From an uncultured Pirellulales bacterium (GTDB taxonomy: Bacteria > Planctomycetota > Planctomycetia > Pirellulales > Lacipirellulaceae): a DNA stretch of 19,827 nt. The translations under genes were made by a program, and so were the position numbers. The stretch is taken from contig CAMYJY010000005.1 of assembly GCA_947258835.1 (NCBI GenBank), forward strand, positions 1 to 19,827. The letters run 5' to 3'. Under the pieces are notes generated by a model, which did not search any database, was not told the origin of the DNA, and saw only the letters and a list, made by a program, of their open reading frames with translations. Shown here piece after piece: positions 6,586 through 13,761 of the stretch (positions are counted from its first letter, which is position 1; every line of letters begins with the position of its first letter).

Positions 6586-8196
6586 ATGGACCAGAAGTTT
6601 CTCAGTTTTGATGATGCCCTAGAAAAGCTGAGCATTTCCTCCGAGCGTCTGAACGAACTACGAGAACATGGTCAGCTCCGGGCCTATCGGGACGGCAAGA
6701 GTTGGAAATTCCGCACCGATGAAATTATGTCCATGGTTGCCGACGGCATACCGGAGTTGCCTCCTCCCAGCGATGTCAGTCTCGTCGAGCCGCGGGAACT
6801 TGTAGCTGCGGAACCCATCGCCCCAGAAGATGAAGAACTGGAATTGATGTTGGTGGACGAAGATGACGAGGATGCCGAGCCGTTGCCCGAAGTGGTTGTG
6901 GAGGATATGCCCGACGAGCTGGACGAAGGGGATACGATACTCACCAGCGGCGATCTAGAGCTTGGTGAGCTTGAGGACACGGTCACGGTTGGCGGGAGCG
7001 ATGTGAGTCTGGCGGATGAGCAGGGTGACCTTTCCGATTCGATTCTTCTCAGTGAGGAAGAGTTGGGTGAATCGCTTTCCGGGTCGCCGAGTACGATTAT
7101 TGGTAAGAACGAGCTGACTGCGGAAGATGCTGATTTGGAACTTGCTGGGGGGGATGCCACGGAGGATCCCGGTGGCGAGGAGGTCGTCCAGGGTCCCGCC
7201 GCCTCGGATGTCCTTTCCGCAGGCGTTGTCGGCTCCGGGGTGCTTGATGAATTGACCGGTAGCTCCCACGGCGCAAGTGCGTTTGAGGATTTAGAAGAGC
7301 TGGAGATTGACCTGGCGGCAGAGTCCAGTCGTATTTTATCACCTTCAGATGTCACTAAGGGCAAGCCTGCAGACGTGCCAGCCACCGGCTTAGGCAGTGG
7401 CTTAGGCAGTGATCTGATACTCGAAGATGATTCCCAGCTGGCCGACGAGACGGAAATGGGTTCCACGGATGTGCCCCGGGAAGCCTCGGAAACTAATGCC
7501 GGAACAGGTGCCGATGAGGAGCTGGACTTGGAGCTGGAAGGTGACGACGACGCCTTAGCAGAAGATGTGAGCGAGAGCGATTTGACGCTCGATAGCGGGG
7601 ACAGTGGTATCAACTTGGTGGCACCCGTGGATAGTGGCTTGGCCTTGGATGATATCCCTCTCGACATGGGTGGATCGGCCATCTTGAGCTCGCTTTCGTT
7701 GGAGGGGTCCGATCCGGAAATTTCCTTGGTGGGTAACGAGTCGGACGTTGCCAGCCTGCCGGAGGCGGAGCTACAAACGGACGATGATTTTCAATTGACT
7801 CCTCTGAGTGAGGGGGGGACCGATGAGGAAGGTGACAGCAGTTCCCAGGTCATTGCCTTGGATGCCGAGCTGGAACAGCTGGGGGAAGAGTCCCTGGGCG
7901 GTCTCGAAGCGGTTGATTTCGCCGAGGAGGGCGCGGCGGACGTGATGCTGAGTGAAGACTTTGCGGAGGCACCCGCCGAGGATTTGGGAGTTGCCTACGG
8001 GGGGGCACCTCAACTGGCTGCCAGTGCCGAGTTGCCCTACACGCTGGGGAACGTGCTGTTGCTAGGGAGTTGTGGTTTCATGCTGCTGTTGGCCGGCATC
8101 ATGGGGTTGGATTTAGTCCGCAACATGTGGGGCTGGAACGAAAATCTCGCCCTGAATAGCTCGCTGATGGAAGCTATTCTGAGTTTGCTGCCCTAG
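6586..8196 (+). CDS. Excisionase-type HTH protein with long acidic region and C-terminal membrane anchor
   Basis: 536 residues in three parts. Residues 1-50 (FLSFDDALEKLSISSERLNELREHGQLRAYRDGKSWKFRTDEI) form a MerR/excisionase-like winged helix: an alpha-helical reader, then the YRDGKSWKF wing. Residues about 55-480 are extremely acidic (runs of D, E, S and G), have no predicted fold and contain loose repeats of DSG and LDxxxL type. Residues about 485-536 hold a hydrophobic membrane segment (NVLLLGSCGFMLLLAGIMG) and a short tail rich in W and N. A single membrane segment with an N-terminal DNA-binding domain suggests a membrane-tethered regulator or DNA anchor. This is inference. AGAGG lies before the ATG at 6586. 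A large Ser-rich open frame on the other strand is only the shadow of the acidic codons. No partner recombinase is present. Confidence 0.88.
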   Translation: MDQKFLSFDDALEKLSISSERLNELREHGQLRAYRDGKSWKFRTDEIMSMVADGIPELPPPSDVSLVEPRELVAAEPIAPEDEELELMLVDEDDEDAEPLPEVVVEDMPDELDEGDTILTSGDLELGELEDTVTVGGSDVSLADEQGDLSDSILLSEEELGESLSGSPSTIIGKNELTAEDADLELAGGDATEDPGGEEVVQGPAASDVLSAGVVGSGVLDELTGSSHGASAFEDLEELEIDLAAESSRILSPSDVTKGKPADVPATGLGSGLGSDLILEDDSQLADETEMGSTDVPREASETNAGTGADEELDLELEGDDDALAEDVSESDLTLDSGDSGINLVAPVDSGLALDDIPLDMGGSAILSSLSLEGSDPEISLVGNESDVASLPEAELQTDDDFQLTPLSEGGTDEEGDSSSQVIALDAELEQLGEESLGGLEAVDFAEEGAADVMLSEDFAEAPAEDLGVAYGGAPQLAASAELPYTLGNVLLLGSCGFMLLLAGIMGLDLVRNMWGWNENLALNSSLMEAILSLLP

Positions 8197-8214
8197 CCCG
8201 GGCGGCCGGCTGTC

Positions 8215-8235
8215 CGGACGGACGGACGGACGGAC
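8215..8235. repeat. CGGA tetranucleotide tandem repeat, five copies
   Basis: Five perfect CGGA units plus one C lie 19 bp after the stop of the HTH gene. Such short tracts can change length by slippage, but this one is outside coding sequence and no effect can be assigned. Confidence 0.9.
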
Positions 8236-8315
8236 TTAAAACACGTTCTTCGCGAAGTTCGCGGTATACATCGTGTGCGCCTCGCAGTTTGGTAGTCCAT
8301 TGTACAATAGCTAGC

Positions 8316-8498
8316 GTTTCCAGTGAGGGGCCTCGACGTGTTAGGGACTTTTCGAGTCATCCGGTCAAGCCGGCTGCTCTCCTAAGTCATTCCCGCGGAG
8401 GCGGGAATCTAGTAGCAGGCGCTGGTCGTCTGGATTCCCGCTTGCGCGGGAATGACGTGGAATAATGTCATGCCTGTTGCAAACCGCAAGGTGCGCTC
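8316..8498. repeat. Long intergenic repeat, copy 2
   Basis: This is a second copy of the 5718-5882 unit in the same orientation. It has the same left border GTTTCCAGTGAGGGGCC (8316-8332), the same palindrome arms (8386-8397 and 8445-8456) and the same right border (8479-8498, with one A-to-G change). It is about 18 bp longer because of a segment between the left border and the first arm containing a CCGG-TCAAG-CCGG hairpin. Together the copies bracket the 6195-8196 module. Confidence 0.85.
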
Positions 8499-8588
8499 TA
8501 CGCATCCGCAGCCAAAATACTGGATTGCTAAACGTGGCCCGATCGGTCAGGCTGAAGGTCTTTCCCTCTAGCCGCCGAGCCGCAATTT

Positions 8589-9713
8589 ATGTCCCCCTGC
8601 GTGTGCCTTTTTCGAAGCGTTTCTGTTTTATTCGTAGCACTCATCAGCGTCGTCGGTTGCCAACCGACGGAGCAGGTGGAATCGTACGTGGTGCCGAGGA
8701 CGAGTCCGCCTCGTGAGGTGCTGGATGTAGCGGCCTACCAGCGGCAATTGGACCAGATCCTAGTGGCCATTGTGCCTCAAGGAAATCAGGCTTGGTTTTT
8801 TAAGCTGGCCGGCAAAGCTGCCGACATCCACCCGCAGCGGACCGCGTTTGAAGATTTTTTGGCCACGGTCACGCTGGACAGTTCGCCCACCGCGTCGCCT
8901 CGCTGGGAAGTTCCCGCGGGTTGGACGGAGCAGCCTGCCACCGGCCTGCGGGTGGCCACCCTGCTGCTGGGTGCTCAAGAGGAAGAGGAGCCCCCTTTGG
9001 CCCTGGCGGTTTCTAAGCTGCCGTGGACGGGGAGCTGGGATGACTTTTTGGTGGCCAATGTAAACCGCTGGCTGGGACAGCTGCGGCGCCAGCCGCTGCC
9101 CGCAGACACCGTGCTCCAGTTGGCCCAGCAATCCCCCTTTCGCGGTGGCTCGGCTACCGTTTTTCAGCTAGCGGGCGTTTTTCAGCTGGCGGGATCGCTA
9201 CGGCAGCCTACAAGCCCGCCGCGTTCCCAGCCCACATCCCAGCCTGCCGGTCAAACGCCACGGCAGGCTGCCGAACTATCTTACCAGGTTCCCCCGGGTT
9301 GGCTGCCAGGCAGGCTGTCCAGCGTGCGGAAAGCGGCCTTTTTGCTGCCTGCAGGTGGGCCGACCGATGAAGTTGCCGTGACGAGTTTTCCCCTGGCGGC
9401 GGGCTCGCAAATGGGAGATTTGCTGGCCAATGTCCGGCGGTGGGCCGGCCAGGTGGGGCAAGAGCCACCCACTGCCGAGACCCTCAACGAGCTGGTGGAA
9501 GAGATTACCGTGGCGGACCTGGCTGCGAGCTACGTGGAACTGGTCAGTCCGGCGGAGGCCGCAGATCAGCGGGCGCTGCTGGTGGCAGTCGTGAAACGCC
9601 AAGGGGTGATTTGGTTTTTCAAGATGGTGGGCCAGCGGGCGCTGGTGTTGGGCCAGCGCCAGGCCTTTCGTGAGTTTTTGACCACCGTCAAGTTCTCCAC
9701 TGCCCCAGACTGA
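8589..9713 (+). CDS. Lipoprotein with mirrored duplicated modules, upstream of ResB-CcsA
   Basis: 374 residues. The signal segment (about 5-23) ends at VVGC, giving a lipidated Cys24, so it probably sits on the periplasmic side of a membrane. Two related modules occur twice in mirror order. Module B is at about 55-97 (LVAIVPQGNQAWFFKLAG) and 329-370 (LLVAVVKRQGVIWFFKMVG, then AFREFLTTV). Module A is at about 105-185 and 230-305, sharing VPAGW/VPPGW and NVNRWLGQ/NVRRWAGQ. A Gln/Pro/Ser-rich linker at 203-227 joins the halves. A small direct duplication (VFQLAG twice) is at 191-202. No known family or function is recognised. The stop lies 2 nt before the ATG of the cytochrome c assembly gene, so translation is probably coupled and a heme or cytochrome role is an inference. 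The ATG at 8589 lacks a clear Shine-Dalgarno. Confidence 0.88.
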   Translation: MSPCVCLFRSVSVLFVALISVVGCQPTEQVESYVVPRTSPPREVLDVAAYQRQLDQILVAIVPQGNQAWFFKLAGKAADIHPQRTAFEDFLATVTLDSSPTASPRWEVPAGWTEQPATGLRVATLLLGAQEEEEPPLALAVSKLPWTGSWDDFLVANVNRWLGQLRRQPLPADTVLQLAQQSPFRGGSATVFQLAGVFQLAGSLRQPTSPPRSQPTSQPAGQTPRQAAELSYQVPPGWLPGRLSSVRKAAFLLPAGGPTDEVAVTSFPLAAGSQMGDLLANVRRWAGQVGQEPPTAETLNELVEEITVADLAASYVELVSPAEAADQRALLVAVVKRQGVIWFFKMVGQRALVLGQRQAFREFLTTVKFSTAPD

Positions 9714-9715
9714 AA

Positions 9716-12700
9716 ATGCGTAAAACTACCCCTTCTAGTGCATCCAGTGCTGTATTCGCCCCCAGCTCAGCGGCCACCGATGCAGGTCGGTGGGCAGGTC
9801 TCGGCAGTCTCTTGCGCCCCTTGGCTTCGCTCAAGCTGACGGTGTGCTTGTTTGCCCTGTCGATGGTGTTGGTGCTGGCTGGCACCTTGGCCCAGATTGA
9901 TCACGACATTTGGTACGTGGTCCATCATTATTTTCGTGCTTGGTTGGCCTGGATCGACTGGCAGGTTTTTTTTCCGCGGGCCTGGGGGCTGTCCGGTGGT
10001 TTTTGGTTTCCCGGCGGCTGGTCTTTGGGGGCAGCGCTGGGCCTCAATTTGCTGGCGGCCCATACCTTGCGGTTTCGCGTCGTGGCCCGCGGCCGGGCGC
10101 GTTGGCTGGGGGGCTGTCTGTTGGCTCTGGGCGTATGGCTGACCTGGTTTGTGGTGCAGCGGGGCCTCGATGGCACCGTCGAGAGTGAGCTTTCTCCGGC
10201 TTTTTGTGACGGACTATGGCAGGGGCTGCGATTGGCTTTGGCCGCCGGCACCTTGGGGATGGGCTATCTGCTGGCCGTCCAGCGCCAGGCGATGATGCGT
10301 GACGGCGGGAGTTGGTGCTGGTGGTTCGCGGCGATCACCTGCGTCGGAATGGCCAGCCTGACGGCTTGGCTGGTTGCGCACCCTGAGGCCCAGCTGGACC
10401 CGGCGGGCCTCCGCATTCTCTGGCAGCTCATCAAAGGAGGCGCTGCTGGCTTGGTGTTGCTGGCGAGTTGTTATGTCTTATTTGGCCGGCGGGCAGGCAT
10501 TGTGCTCCTGCATGGTGGCATTGCTTTACTGATGTTCAGTGAGTTGCTCACCGGCCTGCAGGCGCAGGAAGCGCAAATGCGGATTGCCGAAGGCCAAACG
10601 ATCCATTACGCCGAAGATCATCGCTCCACGGAGTTGGCGGTGATTGATAAATCGGATCCGCACCAAGATCGGGTGTGGGTGGTGCCGAGTCGTTTGTTGT
10701 TGCAGGCCACGGCGGCTGGTCAAGTCTTGGACGACCCCGCCCTGCCCTTTGCGGTGCGGGTGGTGGAACACCTGCCCCACGCCCGGACCCGGTTCTTGCA
10801 GCCTGGCGAAAATTCTCCAGCCACCCACGGGGTGGGCTTGCTCCGCGTGGGGGTCCCGCTGCCGGCCAACACGGGCGTGGGCCAGCGCCAAGGCGTCGAC
10901 GTGCCGCTGATGTACGTGGAATTTATCCGTCGCGACCGAGAAGCCAGCCTGGGCACCTTTTGCTTATCTCCGCTGTTGCTGAACGACGTGTTCCGCCTGG
11001 ACGATCGGACTTACGAAGTTGCCCTCCGTTTTCAGCGCATGCAAAAACCGTACGCGATCAAATTGATTGATTTTCGCTACGACCGTTACGTAGGCACAAA
11101 CACGCCCAAGAATTTCTCTTCGGAGATCGAGCTGATCGATGTGGAGCAAAATGTAAATCGCAACATCACGATTTCCATGAACAATCCGCTCCGTTATCTC
11201 GGAGATACGCTGTATCAGGCGGATTGGGACAAGGCGACTGAGCGGGGCACGGTGCTGCAGGTGATGACCAATGCGGGGTGGATGATTCCCTACGTGGCCT
11301 GCATGTTGGTGGCCACGGGCATGCTGGCGCAGTTTGGCGCGACCTTTTTACGTTTTGCGCGTCGCCAGCGGGCACCCGCGGTGGCTCGGGGGGAAAGATC
11401 TTTCCGCAGCGTGTGGGCCGACTGGAGGACCCCGGCGGTGTGGGTACCCAGCCTCTGTTTGCTGACGTTTGTAGGGTACGCTGCCAGCAAGGCCCGTGTC
11501 CCTCAACTGCCCTCCACGCAGATGCAGATTTACCAGTTTGGCCAGCTGCCGGTGGCCTACAACGGGCGCATCAAACCCGTGGACACGGTAGCCCGCAATG
11601 CCTTGACCCTGGTTTCCGGCAAGGCGGAGCTGGAAGCATCCGGTGGGCGGCCGGGAGGGAAGTCCCAAAATGGGGCCACGCGCTGGCTGTTGGATGTGAT
11701 TTCCGGGGTGCCACGCTGGCGTCAGCAACGAATTTTACGGATCGAGAATTTGGACGTGCTGCAGGCCCTGGACTTAAAACCCCGCCAGGGATTTCGCTAC
11801 AGTCTCAGCGAGGTGCTGGCCAAAAAATTCCTGGATACGGATCTCGCGGGCCAGCAGCGCTCTACGGCTGAAGTGATGCGTCAGGTGCAGTTGGCCTCGG
11901 AGGTGGAGGAAGCCAGTCGTAATCTCACGCAGGTAAAATTTGCGGAATTGGGACGCCAGCTGGTGACCCTCCGCGTGTTGCGCGAGGCGTTTTCCCCGCC
12001 AGCGGTACGCACCGATTCATTTGAGCATCTCCAAGCCGATTTTGAGCAAGTGGCGAAGCAAATTGCCAGGCTGAACGTGGAGGCGCCTCAGGTGGTACCT
12101 CCCTTGCGTGCTGGTGACCCGTGGCAAACCTTATTGGAAGCCGAGCGAGACGCCCTGTTCCAGCAAGTCCGCAAACAGCCGGTCAATCCAGCGACGTGGG
12201 CTTGGCGGTCCCTGCTAGAGGCCTATGCCGCGGAAGATACGCAAAAATTCAATCAGCAGTTGGCTGCCTACCAGGTACTGATGCAAGACCGTGCGGCAGC
12301 GGATGCTCAGTTGGATGCACAGCAGGCGGAGCAGCGGGTGGGTGCGCGTAAGGAAGCTGAGAAGTTACGTCTGGAGCGGGTGCAATTTGAGGCTTTCTTC
12401 AATCACTTCAATCCATTTAAATTGGCGATGGCGATGTACCTGTTTGCCTTTGTGTTGGCGGCAGGTTCGTGGTTGGGGTGGAACCGGACCCTCAATCGGT
12501 CGGCCAATTGGTTGCTGTGGTTTACGTTTTTGCTGCACACCTACGCGCTCGTTTGCCGGATCTATATTTCTGGACGGCCGCCGGTGACGAATCTCTACTC
12601 CTCGGCCATATTTATTGGTTGGGCCGCCGTATTGTTTGCCTTGGTGCTGGAGCAAATTTATCGCTTTGGCATGGGAAATTTGCTGGCCGCAGTGGTCGGC

Positions 12701-13300
12701 TTTCCAACCCTGTTTGTGGCCTACAATCTGGCTGGGGATGGCGATACCTTCCAGGTCCTGCAGGCCGTGCTGGACACCCAGTTTTGGCTGGCCACGCATG
12801 TGGTGTGCATCACGCTGGGATATTCCACCACACTCTTGGCTGGTGCTTTGGGGCTGGCTTACGTCTTGCTCTCGCAGCTGGCCAATCGGTTGACCCCCGA
12901 GCAACGGCAGCAGCTGACGCGGATGACTTATGGAACCCTCTGCTTTGCGACATTTTTTAGTTTTGTGGGCACGGTGTTGGGGGGGCTGTGGGCGGACGAC
13001 TCCTGGGGACGTTTTTGGGGTTGGGATCCGAAGGAAAACGGGGCCCTGCTGATCGTGATTTGGAACGCGCTGGTGCTGCATGCCCGCTGGGGGGCCTTGG
13101 TGGGGCCGCGGGGGATGGCCGTGTTGGCTATTTTTGGCAATGTGGTGACTGCCTGGTCTTGGTTTGGCGTGAACCAGATGGGCCAGGGTTTGCATGCCTA
13201 CGGTTTTCGTAAAGGGATGACTTTTTGGCTACTGGTCTTTGTGGCCAGCCAGCTCTTGGTGATGGCTGCAGCGTGGGTGCCCAGGCGACTAGCCAAATAG
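9716..13300 (+). CDS. ccsA: Fused ResB-CcsA cytochrome c biogenesis protein
   Basis: 1194 residues. This looks like a System II cytochrome c synthase in one chain, which would carry heme across the membrane and attach it to apocytochrome CXXCH motifs. The N-terminal part is ResB-like: RPLASLKLTVCLFALSMVLVLAGTLAQ at 35-60, several further membrane segments to about 280, a soluble domain, and the ResB-type NPLRYLGDTLYQADWD near 490 before another membrane segment at about 520-545. A long soluble insert rich in Q, A and E (about 590-895) follows. The C-terminal part is CcsA: about eight membrane segments, the heme-handling motif WGRFWGWDPKENG (1097-1109) and likely heme-ligand histidines H941, H1028 and H1160. 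System II normally uses two proteins, but fusions are known in several phyla. It starts 2 nt after the lipoprotein gene. Confidence 0.93.
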   Translation: MRKTTPSSASSAVFAPSSAATDAGRWAGLGSLLRPLASLKLTVCLFALSMVLVLAGTLAQIDHDIWYVVHHYFRAWLAWIDWQVFFPRAWGLSGGFWFPGGWSLGAALGLNLLAAHTLRFRVVARGRARWLGGCLLALGVWLTWFVVQRGLDGTVESELSPAFCDGLWQGLRLALAAGTLGMGYLLAVQRQAMMRDGGSWCWWFAAITCVGMASLTAWLVAHPEAQLDPAGLRILWQLIKGGAAGLVLLASCYVLFGRRAGIVLLHGGIALLMFSELLTGLQAQEAQMRIAEGQTIHYAEDHRSTELAVIDKSDPHQDRVWVVPSRLLLQATAAGQVLDDPALPFAVRVVEHLPHARTRFLQPGENSPATHGVGLLRVGVPLPANTGVGQRQGVDVPLMYVEFIRRDREASLGTFCLSPLLLNDVFRLDDRTYEVALRFQRMQKPYAIKLIDFRYDRYVGTNTPKNFSSEIELIDVEQNVNRNITISMNNPLRYLGDTLYQADWDKATERGTVLQVMTNAGWMIPYVACMLVATGMLAQFGATFLRFARRQRAPAVARGERSFRSVWADWRTPAVWVPSLCLLTFVGYAASKARVPQLPSTQMQIYQFGQLPVAYNGRIKPVDTVARNALTLVSGKAELEASGGRPGGKSQNGATRWLLDVISGVPRWRQQRILRIENLDVLQALDLKPRQGFRYSLSEVLAKKFLDTDLAGQQRSTAEVMRQVQLASEVEEASRNLTQVKFAELGRQLVTLRVLREAFSPPAVRTDSFEHLQADFEQVAKQIARLNVEAPQVVPPLRAGDPWQTLLEAERDALFQQVRKQPVNPATWAWRSLLEAYAAEDTQKFNQQLAAYQVLMQDRAAADAQLDAQQAEQRVGARKEAEKLRLERVQFEAFFNHFNPFKLAMAMYLFAFVLAAGSWLGWNRTLNRSANWLLWFTFLLHTYALVCRIYISGRPPVTNLYSSAIFIGWAAVLFALVLEQIYRFGMGNLLAAVVGFPTLFVAYNLAGDGDTFQVLQAVLDTQFWLATHVVCITLGYSTTLLAGALGLAYVLLSQLANRLTPEQRQQLTRMTYGTLCFATFFSFVGTVLGGLWADDSWGRFWGWDPKENGALLIVIWNALVLHARWGALVGPRGMAVLAIFGNVVTAWSWFGVNQMGQGLHAYGFRKGMTFWLLVFVASQLLVMAAAWVPRRLAK

Positions 13301-13307
13301 GTTACTA

Positions 13308-13344
13308 TTCAGCCAAATGACGCAGCCTACTGCAGATGGCTGAA
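13308..13344. terminator. Hairpin between convergent genes, candidate bidirectional terminator
   Basis: A perfect 8-bp inverted repeat TTCAGCCA (13308-13315) and TGGCTGAA (13337-13344) encloses a second 4-bp stem GCAG/CTGC. It fills most of the 47-bp gap between the ccsA stop and the stop of the facing gene. There is no long T-run on either side, so its strength is uncertain. Confidence 0.45.
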
Positions 13345-13347
13345 GTA

Positions 13348-13761
13348 TTACCCAAATAGTTGCTGCTGCAAGGCTCGGACTTCAGCCTGTTTGGAGAGCA
13401 GATAGTCCGGTAGTCGATCTGGCCGCAGTGCGGCCGGTTGCAAGAAGACTTCGGCTGGTTGCTCCAGTTGATAGGCCAAGGCCAGTTCACGCAGCAGTCG
13501 TCGGCTGGAGAAGTCCAGGTTGTGAGCCCGGCTTAATTCACGAAAGAGTTTGTCGGGGTCATTGCCGGGTTGGCTAAAATCATTGCGTTTGTGATACATG
13601 GACAGGGCGAACAAGATCGCCGTTAACAGCAGCGCTGCCAAGATATAGGGGAGCAAGTCCACTAGCTCCACGCGGCCACGCGAACGGTGCAGACCGTCTC
13701 CCAGGTGTCTCCATTTCGAAATTTGGGCCAAGAGCATCCAGGGCCAAACAGCAAGATTCAC
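13348..13761 (-). CDS. Small single-pass membrane protein, function unknown
   Basis: 137 residues from a GTG start at 13761, which overlaps the TGA of the upstream HEAT gene by 4 bp (GTGA), a sign of translational coupling. A hydrophobic segment (LLPYILAALLLTAILFALSMYH, about 36-57) is probably one membrane pass. The C-terminal 80 residues are charged and helical: DPDKLFRELSRAHNLDFSSRRLLRELALAYQLEQPAEVFL, ending in LQQQLFG. The topology is likely N-out/C-in by the positive-inside rule, since basic residues follow the segment. The first 30 residues also contain several Arg, so this is weak. No family is recognised. Its partnership with the HEAT protein is the main clue. Confidence 0.78.
   Translation of the reverse strand: MNLAVWPWMLLAQISKWRHLGDGLHRSRGRVELVDLLPYILAALLLTAILFALSMYHKRNDFSQPGNDPDKLFRELSRAHNLDFSSRRLLRELALAYQLEQPAEVFLQPAALRPDRLPDYLLSKQAEVRALQQQLFG

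Larger units (their letters stand above)
8197..8588. other. Gene-free stretch between HTH protein and lipoprotein genes
   Basis: It holds a CGGA tandem repeat at 8215-8235, a 10-bp palindrome CTTCGCGAAG near 8248-8257, an 8-bp palindrome TTGTACAA near 8300-8309, and copy 2 of the long repeat at 8316-8498. No gene is supported. A short open frame at 8465-8716 lies across the repeat end and the start of the lipoprotein gene in another frame and is not credible. Confidence 0.6.

Noticed and set aside
6586..6735. A phage or integrative element signalled by the excisionase-type domain
   Set aside because: There is no integrase, attachment site, tRNA target or phage gene nearby. The domain is part of a large membrane-anchored protein.
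6684..7682. 332-codon Ser-rich open frame on the minus strand
   Set aside because: It is the complement of the acidic Asp/Glu codons of the HTH/membrane gene, which removes stops and gives Ser/Pro runs. It has no family features.
12365..13195. 276-codon open frame on the minus strand inside the CcsA region
   Set aside because: It overlaps the conserved CcsA domain. Its composition (Gln, His, Pro, Arg) is what the reverse of GC-rich membrane codons gives.
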